Of a stretch of DNA of 64,000 bases, positions 9,882 through 17,868 are shown in pieces (position 1 is the stretch's first letter; the number at the start of each line of letters is the position of its first letter). The position numbers were made by a program, and so were the translations under genes. Below the pieces are notes generated by a model, which was not told the DNA's origin, searched no databases, and saw only the letters and a list, made by a program, of their open reading frames with translations. The stretch covers positions 22,642-86,641 of the forward strand of contig NEUU01000017.1 of the NCBI GenBank assembly GCA_002304345.1. Reading direction: 5' to 3'. This DNA comes from Verrucomicrobia bacterium Tous-C9LFEB (GTDB taxonomy: Bacteria > Verrucomicrobiota > Verrucomicrobiia > Methylacidiphilales > UBA1321).

Positions 9882-11027
9882 TCAGACCACCGCACCTTCC
9901 GGCAGGTCAAGCTGGGCCGGAGGGAGTTCTTCGCCGATGACTTCGTAAAAGGTATTGCGCTGGCGCGGCACGCGACCAGTCTCGCGAATGGCTTTTTCGA
10001 GCGCCGCCGTGCTCTGCTCCTGCGGCGTTTTCGATCCGGCCATATGGAAAATCTTTTCCTGCTGGATCGTGCCATGGAGATCGTCCACCCCGTAGCTCAG
10101 GGCGATCTGCGCCGTGGCCAATCCCATGCTCACCCAATAGGCGGTGATATGGTCGAAGTTGTCGAGGTAGATGCGGCAGATCGCCAGCGTGCGAAGGTCT
10201 TCGAAAGCCGACGCGCGGTGGAGATTGAGATGCGAGAGCGCGTTGTTATCCGGTTCGTAAGCGAAGGGAACGATGGCGGTGAAACCATGCGTTTTGTCCT
10301 GCAGTTCGCGCAACCGGCGCAAGTGGTCGATGCGTTGGGCCGGAGTTTCGATATGTCCGTAAAGCATCGTGCAGGTGCTGCGCATGCCGAGTTGATGCCA
10401 CGTGCGATGGACTTCGAGCCATTCCTCGGCCGTTTCCTTGCCCCGGCAGATTTGATCGCGGACGGCGGGATCGAAAATTTCCGCACCACCACCAGTGAGT
10501 GAATCGAGGCCCGCGGCGCGGAGAATCTCAAGCGTCTCGCGGATTGGCTTCTTCGCCACGCGTTCGGCGAGGTGACGGATTTCGATGGCGGTAAAGGCTT
10601 TTACGGTGAGCTTGGGGCAAGCGGTCTTGAGCTCACGGATCATGCTCGTGTAGTAATCGAATGGGAGCTTCGGATGCAGTCCGCCGACGATGTGGACTTC
10701 CGTGACGCCGCGATCATACGCCTCGCGCGTTTGCTTCACCATTTCCTCGATGTCGTACAGGAAGGCACCATCCTGTTTCGGTTTGCGGGCGAAGGCGCAG
10801 AACTGGCAGGAGAGAATGCAGACGTTGGAGTAGTTGATGTAGAGATTGAAAACGTAGGTGGCGACGTTGCCATGCTTGCGCTCACGCACGTGGTTGGCCA
10901 GCAATCCAAGAACATGGAGATCGTGACAGGCGTAAAGACGCGCCGCATCCTCGTCTGAAATACGTTGCCCGGCGAAAACTTTTTCACCGATATCTTCAAT
11001 TCCTGCTCGTTTTAATAGCTCATCCAT
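9882..11027 (-). CDS. mqnE: Aminodeoxyfutalosine synthase MqnE
   Basis: Radical-SAM enzyme that joins 3-enolpyruvylbenzoate to the adenosyl moiety to make aminofutalosine. CxxxCxxC is at Cys70, Cys74 and Cys77 (NVCILSCQFCAFARK), followed by EVHIVGGLHPKLPFDYY. ATG 11027 is chosen because it overlaps the mqnP-like stop by 16 nt and starts the conserved N-terminus; the frame upstream to 11201 is an artefact inside mqnP. It is paralogous to MqnC in the same operon, but the conserved GGLHPKLPF context separates the two. Confidence 0.94.
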   Translation of the reverse strand: MDELLKRAGIEDIGEKVFAGQRISDEDAARLYACHDLHVLGLLANHVRERKHGNVATYVFNLYINYSNVCILSCQFCAFARKPKQDGAFLYDIEEMVKQTREAYDRGVTEVHIVGGLHPKLPFDYYTSMIRELKTACPKLTVKAFTAIEIRHLAERVAKKPIRETLEILRAAGLDSLTGGGAEIFDPAVRDQICRGKETAEEWLEVHRTWHQLGMRSTCTMLYGHIETPAQRIDHLRRLRELQDKTHGFTAIVPFAYEPDNNALSHLNLHRASAFEDLRTLAICRIYLDNFDHITAYWVSMGLATAQIALSYGVDDLHGTIQQEKIFHMAGSKTPQEQSTAALEKAIRETGRVPRQRNTFYEVIGEELPPAQLDLPEGAVV

Positions 11028-11914
11028 ACATCCAAGGCTGTTCCAATGAAGAGCGCGACTCCGACGAGCGCGTTCATCTGGAAAAAGGCGACATTGATTT
11101 GATCCAGTTTCCCCGTGCGGCTGAGGCGATGCTCGTAAACGAGCGCCCCGGCCACAATGGCCAGACTGATCCAGTAGGGGACGCTCATCGCGGCCAGCCA
11201 TCCGAAAACAGCCAAGGCTATCCAGGCTAATATATGAAGCAATGTGGCCATGGCAAGGGTGGCTTTCACTCCATAACGGGCCGGGAAGGAATGGAGCCCG
11301 CTGCGGCGGTCGTGTTCGACATCCTGCGTGGCGTAAATCAGATCAAATCCGAAGACCCAAAACCAGACCGCTGCGGCGAGACTCCACGGCACAGGCGTGA
11401 GCAAGTCACCCGTGACGGCCGCCCACGCGCCCATCGGTGCGGCCGCCAAAGCCAATCCGAGGAAGGCGTGGGTGTAGGCGGTGAAGCGCTTCGTCAGCGA
11501 GTAGCCGAGGATGAGTAGCACGGCGAGGGGGCTGAGCCAGCCGCAGAGCGGATTGATCAGAATCGACGAGACGACAAACACGGCTGTGGCGAGCGAATAG
11601 AGGGCGCATGCCGTGGCGCGGGTGACGAGGGTGGAGCGACGGGCGGTGCGGGGATTCGTCTTGTCGAACTCCCAGTCGGCCCAGCGATTGAACGCCATGG
11701 CGGCTGTGCGGGCTGCGACCATGCAGAGGAGAATGAGGAGAACCGTTCGCAGTGTGGGCAACCCGTGCGCGGCGACGATCATGGAGATCAGCGCGAAGGG
11801 CAGGGCGAAAATCGTGTGGCTGAATTTGATGAACTCCAGCGCGTTGAACAATCCTTGGAGATTGAAGCAGCACGGGCAAGCCGATGGATTGGGAGACGTC
11901 TGCGGAGTGTTCAT
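11012..11914 (-). CDS. mqnP: UbiA-family prenyltransferase, MqnP-type
   Basis: Integral membrane prenyltransferase that attaches the isoprenoid tail to the menaquinone head-group precursor. Both aspartate-rich motifs are present: NRWADWEFDKTNPRTARR and DLIYATQDVEHDRRSG. About eight hydrophobic segments follow. The N-terminus holds a CPCC cluster before the first membrane helix, which is unusual. The start overlaps the ubiX-like stop as ATGA and its 3' end overlaps mqnE by 16 nt, so translation is probably coupled. The assignment to the futalosine route rests on this context. Confidence 0.9.
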   Translation of the reverse strand: MNTPQTSPNPSACPCCFNLQGLFNALEFIKFSHTIFALPFALISMIVAAHGLPTLRTVLLILLCMVAARTAAMAFNRWADWEFDKTNPRTARRSTLVTRATACALYSLATAVFVVSSILINPLCGWLSPLAVLLILGYSLTKRFTAYTHAFLGLALAAAPMGAWAAVTGDLLTPVPWSLAAAVWFWVFGFDLIYATQDVEHDRRSGLHSFPARYGVKATLAMATLLHILAWIALAVFGWLAAMSVPYWISLAIVAGALVYEHRLSRTGKLDQINVAFFQMNALVGVALFIGTALDVWMSY

Positions 11915-12477
11915 TCGGGGCTCTCCGTCGGTTGTTTCCAGCGCTTGATCAAATCATGAGTCACGCCAAGATGATCAAGCACCCGCGCGACGACGGTGTC
12001 GGCGATCTCGCTCACGGTTTGTGGGCGATGATAGAAAGAGGGCATCGCGGGAATCAGGGTGGTTCCCGCTTCCAGCAGGGTGACCACGTTGCGGGCCTGA
12101 ATCAAATTCCACGGCGTCTCGCGCGGCACGATGATCAGCTTACGCTTTTCCTTGAGGAACACATCAGCGGCGCGAGTGATCGTGCTATCGGAATACCCGT
12201 GCGCGATGCGGCCCAGCGTGCCCATCGAGCAGGGAATGATTACCATGGCGTCGAACTTGGCTGAGCCGCTCACGAAGGGGACATCCATCGTTTTGTCTCC
12301 CACCGTGGTGAAGGCCGGGGAAATTTGCAGGCCGCCGTCGAGTTCCGTCTCAGCCACTTGCCGGGCATAGGGACTCAGGCAGACATGAACGTCGTGGGCT
12401 TCCGGGCGCAAAGCCTCCAACAGCCGCTGCGCGTAGATCGCGCCGCTCGCACCGGTAATGGCCACAACAAGTTTCAT
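11911..12477 (-). CDS. ubiX: UbiX/Pad1-type flavin prenyltransferase
   Basis: Makes prenylated FMN, the cofactor of UbiD-type decarboxylases. VVAITGASGAIYAQRLLEAL is the FMN-binding start of the family, and the later IIPCSMGTLGRIAHGYSDS and VPRETPWN motifs are conserved in UbiX. It is 188 residues, a normal length. It opens the menaquinone operon and overlaps mqnP by 4 nt. The UbiD-like decarboxylase partner that would use the cofactor is not in this window. Confidence 0.93.
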   Translation of the reverse strand: MKLVVAITGASGAIYAQRLLEALRPEAHDVHVCLSPYARQVAETELDGGLQISPAFTTVGDKTMDVPFVSGSAKFDAMVIIPCSMGTLGRIAHGYSDSTITRAADVFLKEKRKLIIVPRETPWNLIQARNVVTLLEAGTTLIPAMPSFYHRPQTVSEIADTVVARVLDHLGVTHDLIKRWKQPTESPE

Positions 12478-12580
12478 GGAGGGAAATGTCCGGTGATCGA
12501 ATAGACAATCGCCAGAAGAAACAGGTTGCCAGAGCTTGGCTCATCAATCAAGGACGCTCAAGTGTCCTTACGTTCTCCTG

Positions 12581-13348
12581 CTACTCCAAAAAATGCGAAC
12601 GCACTGCGGGCGGAACGTCATGAAGATCAAGCAGCGTGAGGAAATCGATCGTCTTGAAGGCGCGATCGATGGCCGGGCGACCGCAAATTTTGGCCCCAAT
12701 TCCGAGATAAGCGCGCATCAGGCGGGGAAGCGGTGGGTAATCGCCCGGAATTTCCACAACCGGCCGCAGTCCATGACCGGGGAGTGGCGCGGTCTGTAAC
12801 TCTTCCCGTATGAGGTGAGACGCTGCCAGTTCGGCATACATCGCCTCGCCGTAAGCTTCGTCCTGTGTCGTGAGAGAACTGCAGCCAATAAGATAGCGGC
12901 AATTTCGCGCCTGCGCATAACGCGCGATGCCGCGCCAGAGCAGGTGAAGCACGGAGAGATTGCGGTGGGCGGCGTGGACGCAGGCACGGCCCACTTCGAT
13001 GAGTTCATGACGAATCGGTTCGTACGGGGCGAAGAAGAATTCCTGCGCGCTGTAGTAACCTTCTTGCGCCAGTGCAAGCATGCCGGTTTGCAGTCGGTAA
13101 GTTCCCACGATGTGACCGCTGGAGCGGTGTTCCACGAGGAGATGATCGCAGTAGGGATCAAACTTGTCAGCGTCGCGGCCCGAGCTTTCTGAACTGCTCA
13201 ACCCTTCGTGAAGTTCCACATTGAAAACCTGATAGCGAAGTCGTTGGGAGGCGTGGAGATCCTCCAGGGAGGTGGCTAACCGGAGAGTATAAACGGAGGT
13301 GGAGAGTATCGGGGCGGAGTGGGCTGGGGGAGTCGAGGTTTTCGTCAT
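12581..13348 (-). CDS. GNAT-fold N-acyltransferase (OlsB / N-acyl amino acid synthase-like)
   Basis: A 255-residue member of the hemolysin-like GNAT group that transfers an acyl chain from acyl-ACP to an amino acid or lipid precursor. Visible features are RLRYQVFNVELHEGL near the start, the FDPYCDHLLVE strand, GRACVHAAHRNLSVLHLLWRG-type acyl-donor loop and the terminal AKICGRPAIDRAFKTIDFLTLLD. ATG 13348 has AGGA 9 nt upstream; the longer frame to 13471 lacks support. It is divergent from a PEP-CTERM gene. The product (ornithine lipid or another N-acyl amino acid) cannot be decided. Confidence 0.75.
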   Translation of the reverse strand: MTKTSTPPAHSAPILSTSVYTLRLATSLEDLHASQRLRYQVFNVELHEGLSSSESSGRDADKFDPYCDHLLVEHRSSGHIVGTYRLQTGMLALAQEGYYSAQEFFFAPYEPIRHELIEVGRACVHAAHRNLSVLHLLWRGIARYAQARNCRYLIGCSSLTTQDEAYGEAMYAELAASHLIREELQTAPLPGHGLRPVVEIPGDYPPLPRLMRAYLGIGAKICGRPAIDRAFKTIDFLTLLDLHDVPPAVRSHFLE

Positions 13349-13500
13349 GGCTGATTCCTGAAAGTCAGGAAGATGGCCGCATGCCGTGGAGATTCGGAGG
13401 CCGGAGCGTTTCGATTCCGTGACAAAACGCGACCTGAAATCCGGTTGTGGCCTTAACGTCTTGAGTTGCAATGGAGATGTATTGGGTTTAATTTAGTGGC

Positions 13501-14295
13501 ATGAAGATGGTACAGGGTCGAATCATCTACGTGCTCGCTTTTGTCATGGCCGGTCTGGGCCTGACTGCGGTTTCAATGTCGGCTGCTCTTTACACGGAGA
13601 ATTTTACAAATACGACCTCGGGCAATCAGGCCATTTCGACGGTGGGATGGACCGGATATTATACTACTTCGGCCACAAATGTTTCCGCCATTGTTATGGG
13701 GAGCGGGGCAGATACCTGGGGGCTTTCGAATACATACGGCAATCCCATCGCCAACGGTCAAGGCTATCTATTCACTCTCAACAGCAGCTATTCGCAACAG
13801 ATTTTCGCTGCTTATGATAGCACGTTTACGGCCATGGATATGACGGGAACGTCCATTACGTGGAATATGGGAAATGCGTCCAATATCCCCAAGATTTATG
13901 TGCTGATACAGGTAGCGGGAAGCTGGTACGCCTCAACGACGAGTTTTTCAACGCCTAGCGGTTACTCGGCGGGTAGTTTTAATAGCGCGACATCCGGCGT
14001 GACCTACAGTCTGAATTTCACCACGGATAAAAGCGCGTGGCGGAATTTCACGCTGGTGGAAAACTCATCAATGGGGTTAGGGGCCGCACTGACTTCCGAT
14101 CTGCCTTCGAGCTCAATTACGAGCATTGGCTATTTCATCGACTACACCGGCGTAACGGGTACTGGCAGTGCAGTACGAATCGATACGCTGCAGATCATTC
14201 CCGAACCAGTCGTGGCGACCCTCTTGCTCCTTGGAATTGGCTTGGTGAGTGGGAGACAATTGCGATCGCGATGGCGTGATCCCGCACCTAGTTAA
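13501..14295 (+). CDS. PEP-CTERM sorted exported protein
   Basis: A 264-residue exported protein. It has an N-terminal signal peptide (positive start, hydrophobic core to about residue 29), a Thr/Ser/Gly-rich body predicted to be beta-rich, and a C-terminal sorting signal: PEP in IIPEPV, a hydrophobic helix, then the basic stretch RQLRSRWR. Such proteins are cut by exosortase and usually go to the surface or exopolysaccharide. A possible promoter (TTGCAA at 13466, 17-nt spacer, TAATTT at 13489) would place the transcript start near the ATG. A strong terminator follows. Confidence 0.8.
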   Translation: MKMVQGRIIYVLAFVMAGLGLTAVSMSAALYTENFTNTTSGNQAISTVGWTGYYTTSATNVSAIVMGSGADTWGLSNTYGNPIANGQGYLFTLNSSYSQQIFAAYDSTFTAMDMTGTSITWNMGNASNIPKIYVLIQVAGSWYASTTSFSTPSGYSAGSFNSATSGVTYSLNFTTDKSAWRNFTLVENSSMGLGAALTSDLPSSSITSIGYFIDYTGVTGTGSAVRIDTLQIIPEPVVATLLLLGIGLVSGRQLRSRWRDPAPS

Positions 14296-14306
14296 TTCAT
14301 AATATG

Positions 14307-14334
14307 AAAAAGGCGGCATTAAGCCGCCTTTTTT
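14307..14334 (+). terminator. Intrinsic terminator after the PEP-CTERM gene
   Basis: The stem AAAAAGGCGGC pairs with GCCGCCTTTTT around a 5-nt loop and ends in a T run. It is the last host feature before the prophage boundary. Confidence 0.92.
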
Positions 14335-14393
14335 GTGCCCGAAAAAGATCAGGCATTATGCAAAAAGGGATGATGTTGTAAGGCGGGAGAGGG

Positions 14394-14424
14394 GTGGTGG
14401 CTGGGGCCGGGATCGAACCGGCGA
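14394..14424. repeat. Prophage left attachment repeat (displaced tRNA-Phe 3' end)
   Basis: These 31 bp are identical to 50691-50721 and correspond to the acceptor and T-arm end of tRNA-Phe including CCA. Identity stops at a single mismatch (14425) followed by three more matching bases. No rest of a tRNA follows, so this copy is a remnant left by integration. Confidence 0.92.
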
Positions 14425-14500
14425 GACGATTCTAGGGGTAATGAGTGGTCAGGAGTGGTATCGGCTACACTAGAAGTGGTCACTGTATTGGTTTTTTCTT

Positions 14501-14516
14501 GGTACGTCATGGTACG
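14501..14516 (+). promoter_or_regulatory. Candidate integrase arm sites, left end
   Basis: Two GGTACG hexamers 10 bp apart (14501 and 14511) lie between the attachment repeat and the integrase gene. A similar GGTACG pair occurs inside the right end at 50648 and 50660. Presence near both prophage ends suggests arm-type integrase or excisionase binding sites. This is inference from position only. Confidence 0.4.
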
Positions 14517-14534
14517 GGGGCTATACCCGGCCTT

Positions 14535-15635
14535 ATGGCATCGATCTTGAACCGTAAGGACTCGGGGTGGTATTGGATTAAAGTCAAAGCGCCGGACGGC
14601 ACATGGAAGGCGGAGGCCACGCGCATCCGCAAGGATGACTCCCGCGCCGAGCGCAAGCTCAAGCTCCTGATCGCGGAAAAAGAGACCGAGGAACACCGGA
14701 CTGAACTTGGTGGCGGCGGCGGCTGGGACTGGGTTGCTGGATACATGCGAATCCGCTACCACGGCAGCCCCAAGACCCATCGACGCATTTTGGAGGCGTG
14801 GACGTCGCTGGTGATGTGGTTCGACGATAACAAGCTCTTCGGCCCGCGTGACGTGACGCACGCCCATTGCCTTCAGTATCCCGGTTGGCGCACTAATCAG
14901 CCGAAAGAGCGCATGCAGAAAGCCGGATGGAATACCGCCCTGATGGAGCTGAAGGTGCTGGGAATGATTCTCCAGCAAGCCGTCGTCCGGAATATCATCA
15001 TCGCCAATCCCGCCGCGCGACTGGGCCTGAGGCGGGAGACCGTTAAAAAGAAACCGGAGATTACCGGCACACAACAAGCCCAGATTGAACTTGCGCTCAA
15101 GACCGCACCCCAGTGGATGCGGGATAGTTGGCTCATCTCCATGCGTCAGGGCGTTCGCATCTCCGAGACGGCCATCCCGATGCATCAGATCGATCTGGCC
15201 CGCAAGACACTCTACGTCATCGGCAAGGGGCGCAAGGTCCACGCCGCGCCACTCCACGAGGATCTGATCCCCCTGATCAAGGAGGCAAAAAAGAAAAAGC
15301 TGAAGGTCCTGGTCGAACTCCCAAGGAATCCGTCCAAGTGTTGGTCTCAATGGTTTCACAAAAACAACTTTACCGACCTGTCATTCCACTCCACCCGCGT
15401 CACGGTGATTACAAGGCTGCTGCGGGTGGGGCATTCAAAAGCGCACGTACAAGCATACGTCGGGCATGCTTCGGAGACGATTCAGGACATCTATAACCGG
15501 CTTTCCGCGCCGGACGTGAGGCATTTGGGAGCGGCGCTGAAGGCGGGCGCAAGTAATCCCCCTGACGAAAATCAGGGTGAGACTGAAGCCAATCCAAAGC
15601 CCACTGAGCCGTCGACCGACCACCCGGCATCTTGA
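14535..15635 (+). CDS. int: Tyrosine-type phage integrase
   Basis: Site-specific recombinase of 366 residues that inserts and excises the prophage. The catalytic set is complete: Arg208 (RQGVRISE), Lys234 (GKGRKVHA), His285 and Arg288 (FHSTRVT), His311 (VGHAS) and nucleophile Tyr320 (QDIYNR). The N-terminal 60 residues resemble an arm-binding domain. ATG 14535 is preferred; the frame extends upstream to 14445 but that part overlaps likely attachment DNA. The last 30 residues are a polar low-complexity tail, overlapped on the other strand by an excisionase-like gene. Confidence 0.92.
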   Translation: MASILNRKDSGWYWIKVKAPDGTWKAEATRIRKDDSRAERKLKLLIAEKETEEHRTELGGGGGWDWVAGYMRIRYHGSPKTHRRILEAWTSLVMWFDDNKLFGPRDVTHAHCLQYPGWRTNQPKERMQKAGWNTALMELKVLGMILQQAVVRNIIIANPAARLGLRRETVKKKPEITGTQQAQIELALKTAPQWMRDSWLISMRQGVRISETAIPMHQIDLARKTLYVIGKGRKVHAAPLHEDLIPLIKEAKKKKLKVLVELPRNPSKCWSQWFHKNNFTDLSFHSTRVTVITRLLRVGHSKAHVQAYVGHASETIQDIYNRLSAPDVRHLGAALKAGASNPPDENQGETEANPKPTEPSTDHPAS

Positions 15636-15714
15636 ATCCCGCATAGCCCATCCGCTTGATAAAGGTAGTGGTCACGCCTAGTTCGCGAGCGAGCTCAGTC
15701 TTATTTAGGAGCAT
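15409..15714 (-). CDS. Small helix-turn-helix protein, possible excisionase
   Basis: A 101-residue protein. The first 50 residues (KTELARELGVTTTFIKRM, then a GG-hairpin and tryptophans) look like a MerR/excisionase-type winged helix. The distal half is arginine- and proline-rich and is encoded antisense to the integrase 3' end (227 nt overlap), so the true C-terminus may be shorter. Its position next to int supports an excision or integration control role. Function is inferred. Confidence 0.5.
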   Translation of the reverse strand: MLLNKTELARELGVTTTFIKRMGYAGFKMPGGRSTAQWALDWLQSHPDFRQGDYLRPPSAPLPNASRPARKAGYRCPESSPKHARRMLVRALLNAPPAAAL

Positions 15715-16448
15715 AGATTTAATTCTGGCAGACGCTTAAAGACAATCACCCATGCCCATGGATTTACAGCCCAGCTCAATCCACGGTCTGAGTTAATAGA
15801 GTCCCACAGTTCTTTAAAGGCCTGTGCGGGCGAACGGTATAAGATGTGGCCGTCTGGTGTTTCAAAACAATCCCACTTCCACTTAGAGTGGATAATTCCT
15901 TCAGCCATTGAATCCTCATCGCTAATGTCCTGCACGCGCTCAATGCGGATATCGACGATTTCAAGCGTGATCCGGCTCGCCCACCGAGGCATGTGAATTG
16001 ATGGCTTCCAGCCTTTATCTTCCCCCTCCAGATCTCCCGCCCATGCCGAGAAATCAACGCGGCCCGTTTTAGAATAGTCAAAACATCTCCCGCCTCGCGC
16101 TGTCGGATCGGCTTCTAAAAATGCATCTTCATGCATGAGATACCGGCGATGATTATTAGCGCGATAGAGTATAGCGGGGCCATCTTCAGTATTTGCTCCA
16201 GCCCACGTCTCGCGCACCCACAGCCGGTCCCCGATCTGACCGTATGGGCATTTTACGCTGAAGAACTCCTCGCTGTGGCTCCCAAGAAAAATGGCGCGGC
16301 GGCCTTCCGGGAAGCCGTCCTGCCATGAGTTGAACTCAGGGTTCTCGACGAAGGCCGGGAATCGCACCGCCCGGCGCGTGTTCGTCTTCGTATCCGCAAG
16401 CGTAGGCTTGACCATGTCGCCGATCATCAGAATAGGTGAGTATTTCAT
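15705..16448 (-). CDS. Phage protein of the ASCH/PUA-like 'morphogenetic' type
   Basis: A 247-residue protein resembling a family common in phages: KPTLADTKTNTRRAVR near the start, the QIGDRLWVRETWAG core, PSIHMPRWASRITLEIVDI, then DISDEDSMAEGI and a terminal NPWAWVIVFKR. The fold is probably an ASCH/PUA-like barrel that binds nucleic acid or modified bases; the role in phages is unknown. It overlaps the excisionase-like gene by 10 nt and the upstream gene by 4 nt (ATGA), as part of a coupled chain of small genes. Confidence 0.6.
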   Translation of the reverse strand: MKYSPILMIGDMVKPTLADTKTNTRRAVRFPAFVENPEFNSWQDGFPEGRRAIFLGSHSEEFFSVKCPYGQIGDRLWVRETWAGANTEDGPAILYRANNHRRYLMHEDAFLEADPTARGGRCFDYSKTGRVDFSAWAGDLEGEDKGWKPSIHMPRWASRITLEIVDIRIERVQDISDEDSMAEGIIHSKWKWDCFETPDGHILYRSPAQAFKELWDSINSDRGLSWAVNPWAWVIVFKRLPELNLCS

Positions 16449-16675
16449 TTTAGTAATCTCATCACGTGACGCGGACGCTTAGCCATATCAGCGCGGAGTT
16501 TGTCCCATCGGTCTTGGGGAATTCCGAGCTGCTGTTGCACGTCTTTTATGATGGTCTCTATAAGATTCAGATAGGCCCGGCTGGGGCGCATATCCGTAGG
16601 CAGCGCGAACATCGTGTTAGGAGGCACCGCTTCACTACGGATCACTCGAATATCGAGGAGAGTATCGTCTTTCAT
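16445..16675 (-). CDS. Small phage protein of unknown function
   Basis: 76 residues, not recognised. It ends with a basic segment (RWDKLRADMAKRPRHVMRLLK). Both ends are coupled to neighbours by ATGA overlaps, which supports it as a real gene. Confidence 0.6.
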   Translation of the reverse strand: MKDDTLLDIRVIRSEAVPPNTMFALPTDMRPSRAYLNLIETIIKDVQQQLGIPQDRWDKLRADMAKRPRHVMRLLK

Positions 16676-16896
16676 TTTCTTCCAGTCGCCTTGGCGGCGG
16701 AGGTCATCAGCCGATTAAACTTCTCGCGGGTGCGCTGGGGCATGTGGCACCCATTCAGGCAGATCAACGAGTCGCTGAGATGGGCGTTGCAGTGCGGACA
16801 AACCCAGTGAGAGAAGCACTCCATCTTTTCAAAAACAGAGCCCTTGAATCCGGGATCGACCGTCGCGGCCACGCCGTTAATAAAGGGCGGGGTCAT
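16672..16896 (-). CDS. Small phage zinc-ribbon-like protein
   Basis: 74 residues with CPHC and, 11 residues later, CLNGCH, a spacing that suits a zinc ribbon or knuckle. The basic C-terminus (REKFNRLMTSAAKATGRK) suggests nucleic acid contact. It overlaps both neighbours by 4 nt. Confidence 0.6.
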   Translation of the reverse strand: MTPPFINGVAATVDPGFKGSVFEKMECFSHWVCPHCNAHLSDSLICLNGCHMPQRTREKFNRLMTSAAKATGRK

Positions 16897-17153
16897 GATT
16901 CCTCCTCGGTCATTTTCCGAAGCAAGTCCGCTTCAACGTCCCGGCGATGCTTTGTTTTTTCGTTCTGAATCGTCACCTTGGTGCTGAAGCTCCATGGGAG
17001 CACGCGGATGACGCGATAGGTCGACCGATGCCAACAAGCGTCGAACCGCACCCGCGAACCCGGAGGGAATTCATCGACAATCGCTTTTTTATACAGATCA
17101 CCAGCGACCACAAAGGCGCGATCCCTCGCAATTTTTGCGTCGAGGATTCTCAC
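16893..17153 (-). CDS. Phage protein of unknown function, GTG start
   Basis: 86 residues, not recognised. GTG 17153 is chosen because it forms a GTGA overlap with the upstream stop, matching the overlap rule in this gene chain; the open frame to 17234 has no support. The C-terminal part is highly charged (EKTKHRRDVEADLLRKMTEEES). Confidence 0.55.
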   Translation of the reverse strand: MRILDAKIARDRAFVVAGDLYKKAIVDEFPPGSRVRFDACWHRSTYRVIRVLPWSFSTKVTIQNEKTKHRRDVEADLLRKMTEEES

Positions 17154-17665
17154 GATGCCTTTTCCTCCGAAAGCACATCGTTCGGATCGGTTTCGGTCAG
17201 GGTCTCTTGAGCGTGGCAAGCCATCGCCCAGCACATCTTTTCCTGTGGGTGATGCGCCTGGTCGAATCGGTAGCCGTCTCGGACTACGTATCCCATCAAT
17301 CGATAGAACTCACGAGCGAGCGCGTTAGTCTGATCGACAATATCCGAATCAGAGCGGTTCTCATCGCTTCGATCACAGCTTTCATTGATTTCACGAATTC
17401 GAGATTCCTCCAGCGAACGAACAAAACTATCGGTATAGAACCTAAAATTCTCCCATTGCTGCATGTAGTCTTGAGGTTTAGGTGCATACTCAGAAAGTAC
17501 CCGGCTCGCATCTCGCGCCTCAAAATATAGAATTTGAGAGCGCTTGCCCTTTCCGCAACTGTCTACCAGCTCCTCGTGAAACTCCAGATAGTGGCGACAA
17601 CGCTCAAGACTCAAGATCACTGGATGAACCTTGCCGTCTTCGATAAATTGATCTGTTCTTAGCAT
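17150..17665 (-). CDS. Phage protein of unknown function
   Basis: 171 residues, mostly helical and polar, with three acidic/serine clusters in the middle. No recognised domain. It heads the chain of coupled small genes running down to 15705 and lies 17 nt after a small membrane protein gene. Confidence 0.6.
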   Translation of the reverse strand: MLRTDQFIEDGKVHPVILSLERCRHYLEFHEELVDSCGKGKRSQILYFEARDASRVLSEYAPKPQDYMQQWENFRFYTDSFVRSLEESRIREINESCDRSDENRSDSDIVDQTNALAREFYRLMGYVVRDGYRFDQAHHPQEKMCWAMACHAQETLTETDPNDVLSEEKAS

Positions 17666-17681
17666 CTTTCCCCCAGTTAGG

Positions 17682-17855
17682 TTATTTCAAAAGGTGAGCG
17701 ATCAGCGAGAGGAGCCCCATCACGAAGATCATCACCAGCAAGATGCCCAGCACCACGAGCATCGGAGACCAGCACCACAACCAAGACCAGTTAATGACGC
17801 CAGTGAGCTTGAGGGTGATAAACAGCAGGGTTAAACACGCGGGGAAACTTTTCAT
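17682..17855 (-). CDS. Small phage membrane protein
   Basis: 57 residues, found by direct translation: starts MKSFPACLTLLFITLKLTGV and holds two hydrophobic segments joined by a tryptophan-rich turn (NWSWLWCWSP). An AAAGG site lies 8 nt before the ATG. Small two-helix proteins of this kind are frequent in phages; function is unknown. Confidence 0.65.
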   Translation of the reverse strand: MKSFPACLTLLFITLKLTGVINWSWLWCWSPMLVVLGILLVMIFVMGLLSLIAHLLK

Positions 17856-17868
17856 TCGATTGCCTTTC

